Made by a program: the position numbers and the translations under genes. DNA of 64,000 nt from Streptomyces sp. A0958 (lineage in GTDB: Bacteria > Actinomycetota > Actinomycetes > Streptomycetales > Streptomycetaceae), in the NCBI RefSeq assembly GCF_004795035.1, contig NZ_SSBK01000027.1, positions 27,170-91,169 of the forward strand, read 5' to 3'. The stretch's first letter is position 1; every line of letters begins with the position of its first letter. Shown here one piece after another: positions 24,826-32,403 of this stretch. Under the pieces are notes generated by a model that ran no database searches, was not told the DNA's origin, and worked only from the letters and a program-made list of their open reading frames with translations.

Positions 24826-25905
24826 TCAGCCGAACTGCTGCTCCAGGTCCTTCAGCTTCTGCTCCAGCGTATCGAGCCGGGGCAGGGCCTGGGTGTCGTC
24901 CTCGGCGGTGAGATCGACCGCTTCCGGTTCACTCGCGCCCAGTTCCGGGACGCTTGCCGAGTTCGAGTGGTTCACGGCTTGCAGGGAGGGCCGGGGTCGC
25001 AGGGGCAGCTGACCCGGCTCGGATATGGCAGGCTCCGCGACGGACTGCGATGAGCCCGTCGCGGGCGCGAGCGCGGCCACGTCCACCGGGGGGCCGCCCC
25101 GGCCGACCCGGCTCCAGGCCCGGTTCTGCCGGTTCAGGGCCTTGATGTGCGCCCGGTCCAGCTTCTCCTGGTCCTTCCTGCGGAGACGGTTCTGCTCCTT
25201 CTCCCGGCGGTCCTCACGTACCTCGTCGACCGCCTCGTCCAGCGTGCGTACGCCTTCCAGGAGCATCAGCGACCAGGCGCCGAAGGTCTCCCGGGGCGCG
25301 CGCAGCCAGCGCACGATGCGGATCTGCGGCAGCGGCCGGGGCACCAGGCCCTGTTCGCGCAGCGCGGCCCGCCGGGTCTGCTTCAGCGCCCGGTCGAAGA
25401 GCACGGCGGCCGAGAGGGACATCCCCGCGAAGAAGTGCGGGGCGCCCGCGTGGTCCACGCCGCGCGGTGCGTGCACCCAGTTGAACCAGGCGGCGGCACC
25501 GGCGAAGGTCCACACCAGCAGCCGGGAGCCGAGCGCCGCGTCCCCGTGGCTGGCCTCCCGTACGGCGAGGACCGAGCAGAACATCGCCGCCCCGTCCAGG
25601 CCGAAGGGCACCAGGTACTCCCAGCCGTTCGAGAGGCCGAGGTTCTGCTCGCCGAAGCCGACGAGCCCGTGGAAGGAGAGCGCGGCGGCGACCGCCGCAC
25701 AGCAGAACAGCAGAACGTACGAAGCGGTGGCGTACAGCGCCTCCTTGCGCCGGCGCCGCTCCTCGCTGCGTTCCCAGGAGTCGTCGGCCGCGGATGTCTC
25801 AGGGGCGCGCTTGCCGCGCGCGACCACCGCCACCGCCGCCATGACCCCCACGAGCAGCACGGCGCCCGGAAGCAGCCAGTCAAGCGATATGTCGGTCAGT
25901 CTCAT
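24826..25905 (-). CDS. DUF2637 membrane protein (SpdD-like family)
   Basis: 359 residues from ATG 25905 (AAGGGA upstream). N-terminal TM helix (WLLPGAVLLVGVMAAVAVVA), then a DUF2637 region with about four helices (ATASYVLLFCCAAVAAALSFHGLVGFG, YLVPFGLDGAAMFCSVLAVREAS, FAGAAAWFNWVHAPRG, FFAGMSLSAAVLFDRAL). A charged, partly coiled C-terminus ends in LDTLEQKLKDLEQQFG. The family includes SpdD-type spread proteins of actinomycete plasmids and many chromosomal copies of unknown function. No other plasmid gene is near, so I call it a chromosomal member. Confidence 0.8.
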   Translation of the reverse strand: MRLTDISLDWLLPGAVLLVGVMAAVAVVARGKRAPETSAADDSWERSEERRRRKEALYATASYVLLFCCAAVAAALSFHGLVGFGEQNLGLSNGWEYLVPFGLDGAAMFCSVLAVREASHGDAALGSRLLVWTFAGAAAWFNWVHAPRGVDHAGAPHFFAGMSLSAAVLFDRALKQTRRAALREQGLVPRPLPQIRIVRWLRAPRETFGAWSLMLLEGVRTLDEAVDEVREDRREKEQNRLRRKDQEKLDRAHIKALNRQNRAWSRVGRGGPPVDVAALAPATGSSQSVAEPAISEPGQLPLRPRPSLQAVNHSNSASVPELGASEPEAVDLTAEDDTQALPRLDTLEQKLKDLEQQFG

Positions 25906-26097
25906 GCGCGGTCCCTTGCGTCGCGTAGGGCGTTTTCCGCGCCATCGTGGCGGAGATTCCCTCACGTCCAGGCGGTTTCGGGGCAAGAGAACGCCAATGG
26001 GGTGCCGGAGCCCGCCGATATCCGCGATCTGGTCGAACACGCCTCGGTGGACCGCGCAGTATGTTCGAATCTAAGCCACCCTTCCGGGCGGTGTGGA

Positions 26098-26946
26098 TCA
26101 GGGAACGGGCGTCAGCTTGCGAATCCGCTCCGTGTCGCACGTGCGCGGGCAGGTGACGCAGGTGTCCTCGGGGCGCAGCGTGTAGAACAGGCAGCAGCTC
26201 GCCCGGTCGCGGGTGGGCAGCGACTCCCCGTTCGGACCGGTCAGTTCGCGGAAGCCGGCCGTGCCGACGTACGGCTTCGTGGTGCCCGGCAGGAGCGCCT
26301 CCAGCTCCGTCATGGCGCGCTGCTCCTCGCCCAGCAGATGGGCGATGTACCACAGGCCCTCGACGATCTCGTCGGTCGCCATGCCCCACAGGGCCCGCTT
26401 GCCGCGCCGCATGCGCGGCCGGAAGCCGTCGAGCACCGGCCCGAGGTGTTCGGCCACCGCATCCAGCACCTCGGCGCGCAGCGCGGCCTCGTCGGCCACC
26501 ACCCGGGCTCCCGGCAGCGCCGCGGCCGGGTCATCGGGCAGGCACGCGAACTCCCGCACCCGCAGCGTCAGGTGCCCCAGCGCCCGCTGGAACGAGACGT
26601 CCTCGACCGGGATGCGAGGCACCCGGCGGTGCAGGAACCACGGCACCGTCACCAGCAGGCAGGCCGGCCACGCGTAGCGGTGCAGGCCGAAGCTGGCGAT
26701 CACGTCCGGGCGGGCCCGCTGCCCGTAGTCCCGCTGGACCTGGGCGTCGTCGAAGGAGAGGAAGGTGTCCAGGGCGTCGCCGCCGGCCGCGAGCTCGTGC
26801 GCGCCCACCCAGCCGGGGCCGCCGGGGGCGCTTTCGCCGTCGGCGAGGATGTCGGCGCGCAACCCGGGGAAGACTTCGGTCAGGCGCGCGTACGCGTCGG
26901 CCACGGCCGAAATCGTCACTGCGGGAAGCAGGGCGGGCAGGGTCAT
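26098..26946 (-). CDS. FhuF-like ferric-siderophore reductase (2Fe-2S)
   Basis: 282 residues from ATG 26946. The C-terminus RASCCLFYTLRPEDTCVTCPRTC gives the unusual CC-x10-C-x2-C cluster of FhuF-type [2Fe-2S] reductases, which release iron from ferric siderophores in the cytoplasm. The rest is the alpha-helical FhuF-like domain (FGLHRYAWPACLLVTVPWFLHRRVPRIP). A perfect 15-bp DmdR/IdeR-type iron box lies 29 nt upstream, so expression is expected under iron starvation. No siderophore transporter is adjacent. Confidence 0.88.
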   Translation of the reverse strand: MTLPALLPAVTISAVADAYARLTEVFPGLRADILADGESAPGGPGWVGAHELAAGGDALDTFLSFDDAQVQRDYGQRARPDVIASFGLHRYAWPACLLVTVPWFLHRRVPRIPVEDVSFQRALGHLTLRVREFACLPDDPAAALPGARVVADEAALRAEVLDAVAEHLGPVLDGFRPRMRRGKRALWGMATDEIVEGLWYIAHLLGEEQRAMTELEALLPGTTKPYVGTAGFRELTGPNGESLPTRDRASCCLFYTLRPEDTCVTCPRTCDTERIRKLTPVP

Positions 26947-26974
26947 GCGGGGACCACCGAATCACGATGTCAGC

Positions 26975-26989
26975 AGGTAAGCCTTACCT
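26975..26989 (-). promoter_or_regulatory. Iron box (DmdR/IdeR operator)
   Basis: AGGTAAGCCTTACCT is a perfect palindrome around a central base and matches the core of the actinobacterial iron box (TTAGGTTAGSCTAACCTAA type). It lies upstream of the FhuF-like gene on the minus strand. Confidence 0.85.
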
Positions 26990-27091
26990 TACCCGACCGG
27001 ATCGATGTTTGAACTGAGGCCTCCTGCCCCTATCGTGCACACAGGGCGCGGGACGCGCGAGCCGCGCCCCTGACCGGCCGAGGAGGTGCCC

Positions 27092-27862
27092 GTGGAGCAG
27101 GGCAGAGCGCGTGAGGAGGTGCGGCCGCCGTACGGGACCGCCGCAGCCGTGCCCGCCGCCTCCTCGTCCCTGCGGGTGCCCGAGCAGGCCCGCGGTGAGC
27201 ACACCCACTGCGAGGAACCGCCGTCCGCCCCCCGGGCCCAGGTGCGCCGGCACTCGGTGCGCGGCCAGATCCTGGACGCCCTGCGCGCCGCCCTCGTCGA
27301 CGGCGAGCTGGTCCCCGGGCAGGTCTACTCCGCCCCCGCGCTCGGCGCCCGCTTCGGGGTCTCCGCGACGCCCGTGCGCGAGGCGATGCAGCAGCTGGCC
27401 GTCGAAGGCGCCGTGGAGGTCGTGCCGAACCGGGGCTTCCGGGTCGCCGAACGCGGACCGCGCGAGCTGGCCGAGCTGGCCGAGGTGCGGGCCCTGATCG
27501 AGGTCCCCGTCATGCTGCGGCTCGCCCGCACCGTCCCGGCCGCCCGCTGGTGCGCGCTGCGCCCGCTGGCCGATGCCACCGTCGCCGCGGCGGCGATCGG
27601 CGACCGGGCGAGCTACGCGGAGGCGGACCGGGCCTTCCACGGGGCGGTCCTCGCCCTCGCCGGGAACAGCAGGCTCGTCATGGTCGCCGACGACCTGCAC
27701 CGCCGCTCCCAGTGGCCCCTGGTGGACAACCCGGTCACCCGCCGCGCCGACCTGCTGGCCGACGCCTCCGAGCACACCGCGCTGCTCGACGCGCTGATCG
27801 CCCAGGACGTGACCGTCGTGCAGTCGCTCGTACGGGAGCACTTCGCGGGCGCCGACGGCTGA
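27092..27862 (+). CDS. GntR-family regulator (FCD type)
   Basis: 256 residues from GTG 27092 (GAGGAGG upstream). A variable 50-residue N-terminus precedes the winged helix (LRAALVDGELVPGQVYSAPALGARFGVSATPVREAMQQLAVEGAVEVVPNRGFRV), followed by an FCD domain (EADRAFHGAVLALAGN; SEHTALLDALIAQD). It is close in wording to the hydroxyproline regulator at 16647, suggesting paralogues with related ligands. No obvious target operon is adjacent, since the neighbours are the FhuF-like gene and a TPR-like gene. Confidence 0.85.
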   Translation: MEQGRAREEVRPPYGTAAAVPAASSSLRVPEQARGEHTHCEEPPSAPRAQVRRHSVRGQILDALRAALVDGELVPGQVYSAPALGARFGVSATPVREAMQQLAVEGAVEVVPNRGFRVAERGPRELAELAEVRALIEVPVMLRLARTVPAARWCALRPLADATVAAAAIGDRASYAEADRAFHGAVLALAGNSRLVMVADDLHRRSQWPLVDNPVTRRADLLADASEHTALLDALIAQDVTVVQSLVREHFAGADG

Positions 27863-27893
27863 CCCCGTACGGGGTACGGGCCGGCGCCCGGTC

Positions 27894-28694
27894 TCAGTTC
27901 GCCTCGACGGTCTCCGGCGGGGGCGGGTCCAGATGCGGGCCCAGCCAGGTCGGCACACCGCCCAGCAGCCGGAAGAGCCGGCCCGCCTCGGCCCGCAGCC
28001 GGGTCGCCGCCTCGGGCTCGGACTCGGCGTCGGCCAGCGCGATGAGCGCCGGTGCCGTACCGACCAGGTAGCCCAGCTCCTCCCTTATCCGCAGGGACTC
28101 CGCGAAGCCGTGCCTGGCCTCCGCCAGCTCGCCCTCGCGCAGGGCGATCAGCGCGAGATGGCGCCAGGTGGACGAGAGCAGCAGCGCGTCGCCCTGCGCG
28201 GTGGCGCCGGCGTGCGCCCTGCGGTAGGCGGCGCGGGCGGCCTGCGGGGAGTCGGCGATGTTCTGCGCGATCAGACCCCGCCGGAAGTCGAGCAGCGGCC
28301 GGCCCGGGGCGGAGGGGGAGAGCAGGGCGGCGGCCCGGCTCAGCGCCACCCGCGCCTCGTCGGCCCGGTCCCGCACTCCGAGCAGGGTCGAGGCGTACGC
28401 GAGGTAGCCGCGTTCGCAGGCCGCCGCGCCGCGCTCGGCGTCGTCGTGGGCCATGGCCTCGGCGGTGCGCAGGGCGTCCTCGGCGTCGGTCCAGCCCTGC
28501 CCGGTGTACAGGCACCGCTCGGTCAGCAGGGCCGTCCGCTGGAGCGCCGCCGCCGGGTCGGTGGCGGCGTCGTGTTCGAGCAGAGCCGCGGCGTCCGTCC
28601 AGCAGGCGCGTGAGCGCAGCCGCCATACCGCGGTCTGGAGCGGCGGATCGTCATCGGCTGTCGTTCCGGAACCAGACATGGCGGGTTGCGCCAC
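27894..28694 (-). CDS. TPR-like helical repeat protein
   Basis: 266 residues from GTG 28694, chosen over ATG 28679 because GGAGGG sits 5 nt upstream. Ala-rich paired helices repeat through the chain (ACWTDAAALLEHDAATDPAAALQRTALLTERCLYTGQGWTDAEDALRTAEAMA and further pairs), typical of tetratricopeptide scaffolds. No catalytic motif, signal peptide or TM. Probably a protein-binding scaffold of unknown partner. Confidence 0.7.
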   Translation of the reverse strand: MAQPAMSGSGTTADDDPPLQTAVWRLRSRACWTDAAALLEHDAATDPAAALQRTALLTERCLYTGQGWTDAEDALRTAEAMAHDDAERGAAACERGYLAYASTLLGVRDRADEARVALSRAAALLSPSAPGRPLLDFRRGLIAQNIADSPQAARAAYRRAHAGATAQGDALLLSSTWRHLALIALREGELAEARHGFAESLRIREELGYLVGTAPALIALADAESEPEAATRLRAEAGRLFRLLGGVPTWLGPHLDPPPPETVEAN

Positions 28695-28923
28695 ATTGCC
28701 CTCCCCGAGCGCGCCATCGAGCTGTGGAGAGCGTCCGGCCGTCGGGGGGCGGCGTCACGGGGCTGGGCACGCACCTTCACCCACCCCCCAATGGCCGGAT
28801 GCTCTTGGGTATGGCCCGCATCACAGCACGGAATGGCACGCCGGGCCAAGAGGTCGAGGCAATGTCAGGTGAAACTTTTCACAATCGGCGGCGGGGTGCG
28901 AGGACCCCGCCGGGCCGGGAGAT

Positions 28924-30657
28924 TCAGCTCATACGCAGGGCGAGGAAGAAATCGAGCTTGTCCTCCAGGCGCGAGAGATCACGCCCCGTCAACTGCTCGA
29001 TTCGCCCGACCCGGTAGCGCAGCGTGTTGACGTGGAGGTGCAGCCGGGCCGCGCAGCGGGTCCACGAACCGTCGCAGTCCAAGAACGCCTCCAGGGTCGG
29101 GATCAGCTCCGCGCGGTGGCGCCGGTCGTACTCGCGCAGCGGGTCGAGGAGCCGTGCGGTGAACGCCCGGCGCACGTCGTCCGGGACGAACGGCAGCAGC
29201 AGCACGTGCGAGGCCAGCTCGTGGTGGCCGGCCGCGCAGACCCGGCCCGGGCGGGCCGCCGCGACCCGGCGGGCGTGCCGGGCCTCCTCCAGGGCGCCGC
29301 GCAGCCCCTCGGCCGAGTGCACCGAGGCGCTGACACCCAGTGTCAGACGGCCGTCGTCGGCGAGCCCCGCGGAGAGCGGGGCGCGGACGGCGGCGAGCAG
29401 GGCGTCGGCGTGCAGAGCCGGGCCCTCCCGCAGGGCGGCCGCCTCCGGCCCTCCCTCGGCGTCCTCCGCGTCGGCCGGCCCGTCCGGGGCGGCGGGCAGC
29501 GGCACCAGGGCGATGGCCTCGTCACCCGTGTGGGCGACGGCGATCCGGTCCGCCGAGTCGGGGCCCGTCACGGCCGGGTCGACCAGGATCTCCTCCAGCA
29601 GCGCCTGCGCGACCGGGCCGCCCGCGACCCGGGAACCGGCGCTGCCGGGTGCGCCGTCCTCGTCCCACTCGACCCGGGCCACCACCACCTGCCAGTGCGG
29701 TGCCGTGCCGAGCCCGGGGAGCAGGACCGGGGTGGCGACGCGCAGCCGGGCGGCGATCTCGGCGGGCGCGGCGCCCGCCTGGACCAGCTCCAGGACCTCC
29801 TGGGCGAGCCGGCGGCGCACCGTGCGGGCCGCGTCGCGCCGGTCGCGTTCGACGGCGATCAGCTGGGTGACGCCCTGGAGCAGGTCGAGCCGCGCGGCCG
29901 GCCAGTCGCCCGCGTCGGCCTCCACGGCCAGCAGCCAGTCGGAGAGCACCGACTCCCGCACATCGCGGGAGGCCGGTGCGGCGCCCCTGCCGTTGTTCCG
30001 GATCGGGAAGAGCGAATAGACGGTCCCGGCGAGCGCGGCCCGGTGCGGGGCGCGGCGGCCGGAGCGGATCGCGGCCAGATGCAGCCCGGCCAGCTCGGCC
30101 CCGGCGGCCGCGGACAGCGGGGCGCCCGCGCCCGCGATCTGCCGGCCGGTGGGGGAGAGCACCCAGGCGTGCAGGTCCAGGTCGGAGCCGAGCAGGTCGA
30201 GGACCACCTCCGGGCCGCCGCCCGCCGGGCCCGAGGTCATGAGCCTGCGGTGCCGGTCCACCACCGCTGCCAGGTCGCCGGCCCGCTCGCCGGACACCTG
30301 GCGGACCACATACTCGGTGATCGTTGCGAAAGCGACGGTCTCGTGGACGGCGAACAGCGGCAGCCGGTGCCGGCGGCACGCCTCGACGAGGTCGTCCGGG
30401 ATGTCCCCGAGCTCCGCCTCGCCCGCCGCGAGCCCCGCCACCCCGGCGCCCGCCAGGATGCGGACGAACGGCTCCGAGTCCCGGGCGTCGCGGCGCCAGG
30501 CCAGGCCGGTCAGGACCAGCTCGCCGCCCGTGAGGTAGCGGCTGGGGTCGCGCAGGTCGGTGGTCATCACGCCGCGGACCGACCGGTCCAGCTCGTCGCC
30601 GCCGCCGAGCAGCCGCAGGCCCAGCGCGTCGTTCTCCAGCAGTGCGCGCAGCCGCAT
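28924..30657 (-). CDS. PucR-family regulator of purine catabolism
   Basis: 577 residues. The N-terminal PucR domain (MRLRALLENDALGLRLLGGGDELDRSVRGVMTTDLRDPSRYLTGGELVLTGL), a central GGDEF-derived region (LTLGVSASVHSAEGLRGALEEARHA) and C-terminal HTH_30 (HLHVNTLRYRVGRIEQLTGRDLSRLEDKLDFFLALRM) are complete. It diverges from the xanthine dehydrogenase operon across a 256-nt gap, the expected place for its operators; it should sense a purine catabolite. No palindrome is obvious in the gap. Confidence 0.9.
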   Translation of the reverse strand: MRLRALLENDALGLRLLGGGDELDRSVRGVMTTDLRDPSRYLTGGELVLTGLAWRRDARDSEPFVRILAGAGVAGLAAGEAELGDIPDDLVEACRRHRLPLFAVHETVAFATITEYVVRQVSGERAGDLAAVVDRHRRLMTSGPAGGGPEVVLDLLGSDLDLHAWVLSPTGRQIAGAGAPLSAAAGAELAGLHLAAIRSGRRAPHRAALAGTVYSLFPIRNNGRGAAPASRDVRESVLSDWLLAVEADAGDWPAARLDLLQGVTQLIAVERDRRDAARTVRRRLAQEVLELVQAGAAPAEIAARLRVATPVLLPGLGTAPHWQVVVARVEWDEDGAPGSAGSRVAGGPVAQALLEEILVDPAVTGPDSADRIAVAHTGDEAIALVPLPAAPDGPADAEDAEGGPEAAALREGPALHADALLAAVRAPLSAGLADDGRLTLGVSASVHSAEGLRGALEEARHARRVAAARPGRVCAAGHHELASHVLLLPFVPDDVRRAFTARLLDPLREYDRRHRAELIPTLEAFLDCDGSWTRCAARLHLHVNTLRYRVGRIEQLTGRDLSRLEDKLDFFLALRMS

Positions 30658-30913
30658 CTCGTCGCCGCCGATCTCTTTCGTTGGTACGGGGGAAGTCCCG
30701 GTATTGCGGTGAGGCTGTTGATCCCCGCCATTCGTTCGAATCTACAAGACGCGAGCGGAGAGCAGCCAACTCCTTCATGGGTTCGGTGACTGCACCAGGT
30801 GGAGCAGGGCTTGTGTACTGGGCCACACAACGCGTGAACAAGTCATGAACAAGTTCGAGGGCCGGCCGTCACCCAGCCCCGGCGCACAACCCGATGAGAA
30901 GAAGAGAGCCAGC

Positions 30914-31804
30914 ATGGACTTCCTTCGCCCCGCAAGCTGGGAGGAGGCGCTCGCCGCCAAGGCCGAGCACCCGACGGCTGTTCCCATCGCCGGGGGCACC
31001 GACGTGATGGTCGAGATCAACTTCGACCACCGGCGGCCCGAATACCTACTGGACCTGAACCGCATCGGTGACCTCACCGAGTGGGAGGTGGGCCAGGAGA
31101 GCGTACGGCTCGGCGCCTCGGTCCCGTACAGCCACATCATGGAGCACCTGCGCGCGGAGCTGCCGGGGCTCGCGCTCGCCTCGCACACCGTCGCCTCGCC
31201 GCAGATCCGCAACCGGGGCGGCGTCGGCGGCAACCTGGGCACCGCGTCCCCCGCGGGCGACGCCCATCCCGCCCTGCTCGCCGCCGGCGCCGAGGTGGAG
31301 GCCGAGTCCGTACGCGGCAGCCGGCTGATCCCCATCGACGCCTTCTACACCGGCGTCAAGCGCAACGCCCTCGAACCGGACGAGCTGATCCGGGCCGTGC
31401 ACATCAAGAAGGCCGACGGGCCCCAGCAGTACTCCAAGGTCGGCACCCGCAACGCGATGGTCATCGCCGTCTGCGCCTTCGGGCTGGCCCTGCACCCCGA
31501 GACCCGCACGGTCCGCACCGGCATCGGATCGGCCGCCCCGACCCCCGTACGGGCGAAAGCGGCCGAGGAGTTCCTGAACGCCGCCTTGGAGGAGGGCGGG
31601 TTCTGGGACAGCCGCACCATCGTCACGCCGTCCGTCGCCCAGCAGTTCGCCACGCTCGCCGCCGGCGCCTGCAACCCGATCGACGACGTGCGCGGCACCG
31701 CGAGCTACCGCCGGCACGCGGTGGGGATCATGGCCCGCCGGACCCTCGGCTGGGCCTGGGAGTCGTACCGCGGCAACGGCCGCAGCACCGAAGGAGCCGC
31801 CTGA
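30914..31804 (+). CDS. Xanthine dehydrogenase FAD-binding subunit
   Basis: 296 residues from ATG 30914. MDFLRPASWEEALAAK...VPIAGGTDVMVEINF is the FAD-binding start, and LASHTVASPQIRNRGGVGGNLGTASPAGDAHPALLAAGAEVE is the core flavin motif of the CoxM/XdhB family. It passes electrons from the Fe-S subunit to NAD+. The gene abuts the 2Fe-2S subunit gene with 2 nt between stop and start. Confidence 0.92.
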   Translation: MDFLRPASWEEALAAKAEHPTAVPIAGGTDVMVEINFDHRRPEYLLDLNRIGDLTEWEVGQESVRLGASVPYSHIMEHLRAELPGLALASHTVASPQIRNRGGVGGNLGTASPAGDAHPALLAAGAEVEAESVRGSRLIPIDAFYTGVKRNALEPDELIRAVHIKKADGPQQYSKVGTRNAMVIAVCAFGLALHPETRTVRTGIGSAAPTPVRAKAAEEFLNAALEEGGFWDSRTIVTPSVAQQFATLAAGACNPIDDVRGTASYRRHAVGIMARRTLGWAWESYRGNGRSTEGAA

Positions 31805-31806
31805 TC

Positions 31807-32400
31807 ATGCGCGTCAATTTCACGGTCAACGGCCGCCGCCACGAGGCCGACGACGTCTGGGAGGGCGAGTCCCTCCTGTACGTCCTGCGCGAGCGGATGG
31901 GGCTGCCCGGCTCCAAGAACGCCTGCGAGCAGGGCGAGTGCGGCTCCTGCACGGTCCGCCTCGACGGCGTCCCCGTCTGCTCCTGCCTGGTCGCCGCAGG
32001 ACAGGTCGAGGGCCGCGACGTCGTCACCGTCGAAGGCCTCGCCGACTTCGCCGCCCACCGCGCCGACGCCCACCCCGGCACCGGCTGCGCCTCCGGCGCC
32101 TGCGGAACCGCGCTCGACAGGGCCCGGCGCTGGAAGGCCGAGCCGGCCGGCGAGGAGACCCGCGACACCGGGGAGCTCTCCCCGATCCAGCAGGCGTTCA
32201 TCGACGCCGGAGCCGTCCAGTGCGGCTTCTGCACCCCCGGCCTGCTGGTGGCGGCCGACGAACTCCTGGAGCGCACCCCGCAGCCGTCCGACGCGGACAT
32301 CCGCGAGGCGCTCTCCGGCAACCTCTGCCGCTGCACCGGCTACGAGAAGATCCTCGACGCGGTCCGCCTCGCGGCCGCCCGCGCGGAAGAGACGGTCTAG
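31807..32400 (+). CDS. Xanthine dehydrogenase 2Fe-2S subunit
   Basis: 197 residues. A plant-type ferredoxin domain with CEQGECGSCTV...CSC is followed by a helical second 2Fe-2S domain with QCGFCTPG and CRCTG. Between them lies an extra segment of about 40 residues (AHRADAHPGTGCASGACGTALDRARRWKAEPAGEE), longer than the usual linker of CoxS/XdhC-type small subunits and found in several actinobacterial members. Electron relay from molybdenum centre to FAD. Three nt before the next gene. Confidence 0.92.
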   Translation: MRVNFTVNGRRHEADDVWEGESLLYVLRERMGLPGSKNACEQGECGSCTVRLDGVPVCSCLVAAGQVEGRDVVTVEGLADFAAHRADAHPGTGCASGACGTALDRARRWKAEPAGEETRDTGELSPIQQAFIDAGAVQCGFCTPGLLVAADELLERTPQPSDADIREALSGNLCRCTGYEKILDAVRLAAARAEETV

Positions 32401-32403
32401 ACG

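Noticed and set aside
24826..25905. DUF2637 gene as a sign of an integrated plasmid
   Set aside because: No replication, transfer, integrase or attachment-site sequence nearby.
26061..30740. TTCGAATCTA near 26066 and 30733, resembling a tRNA T-loop or LexA half-site
   Set aside because: No acceptor, D or anticodon arms around either copy and no second LexA half; taken as coincidence.
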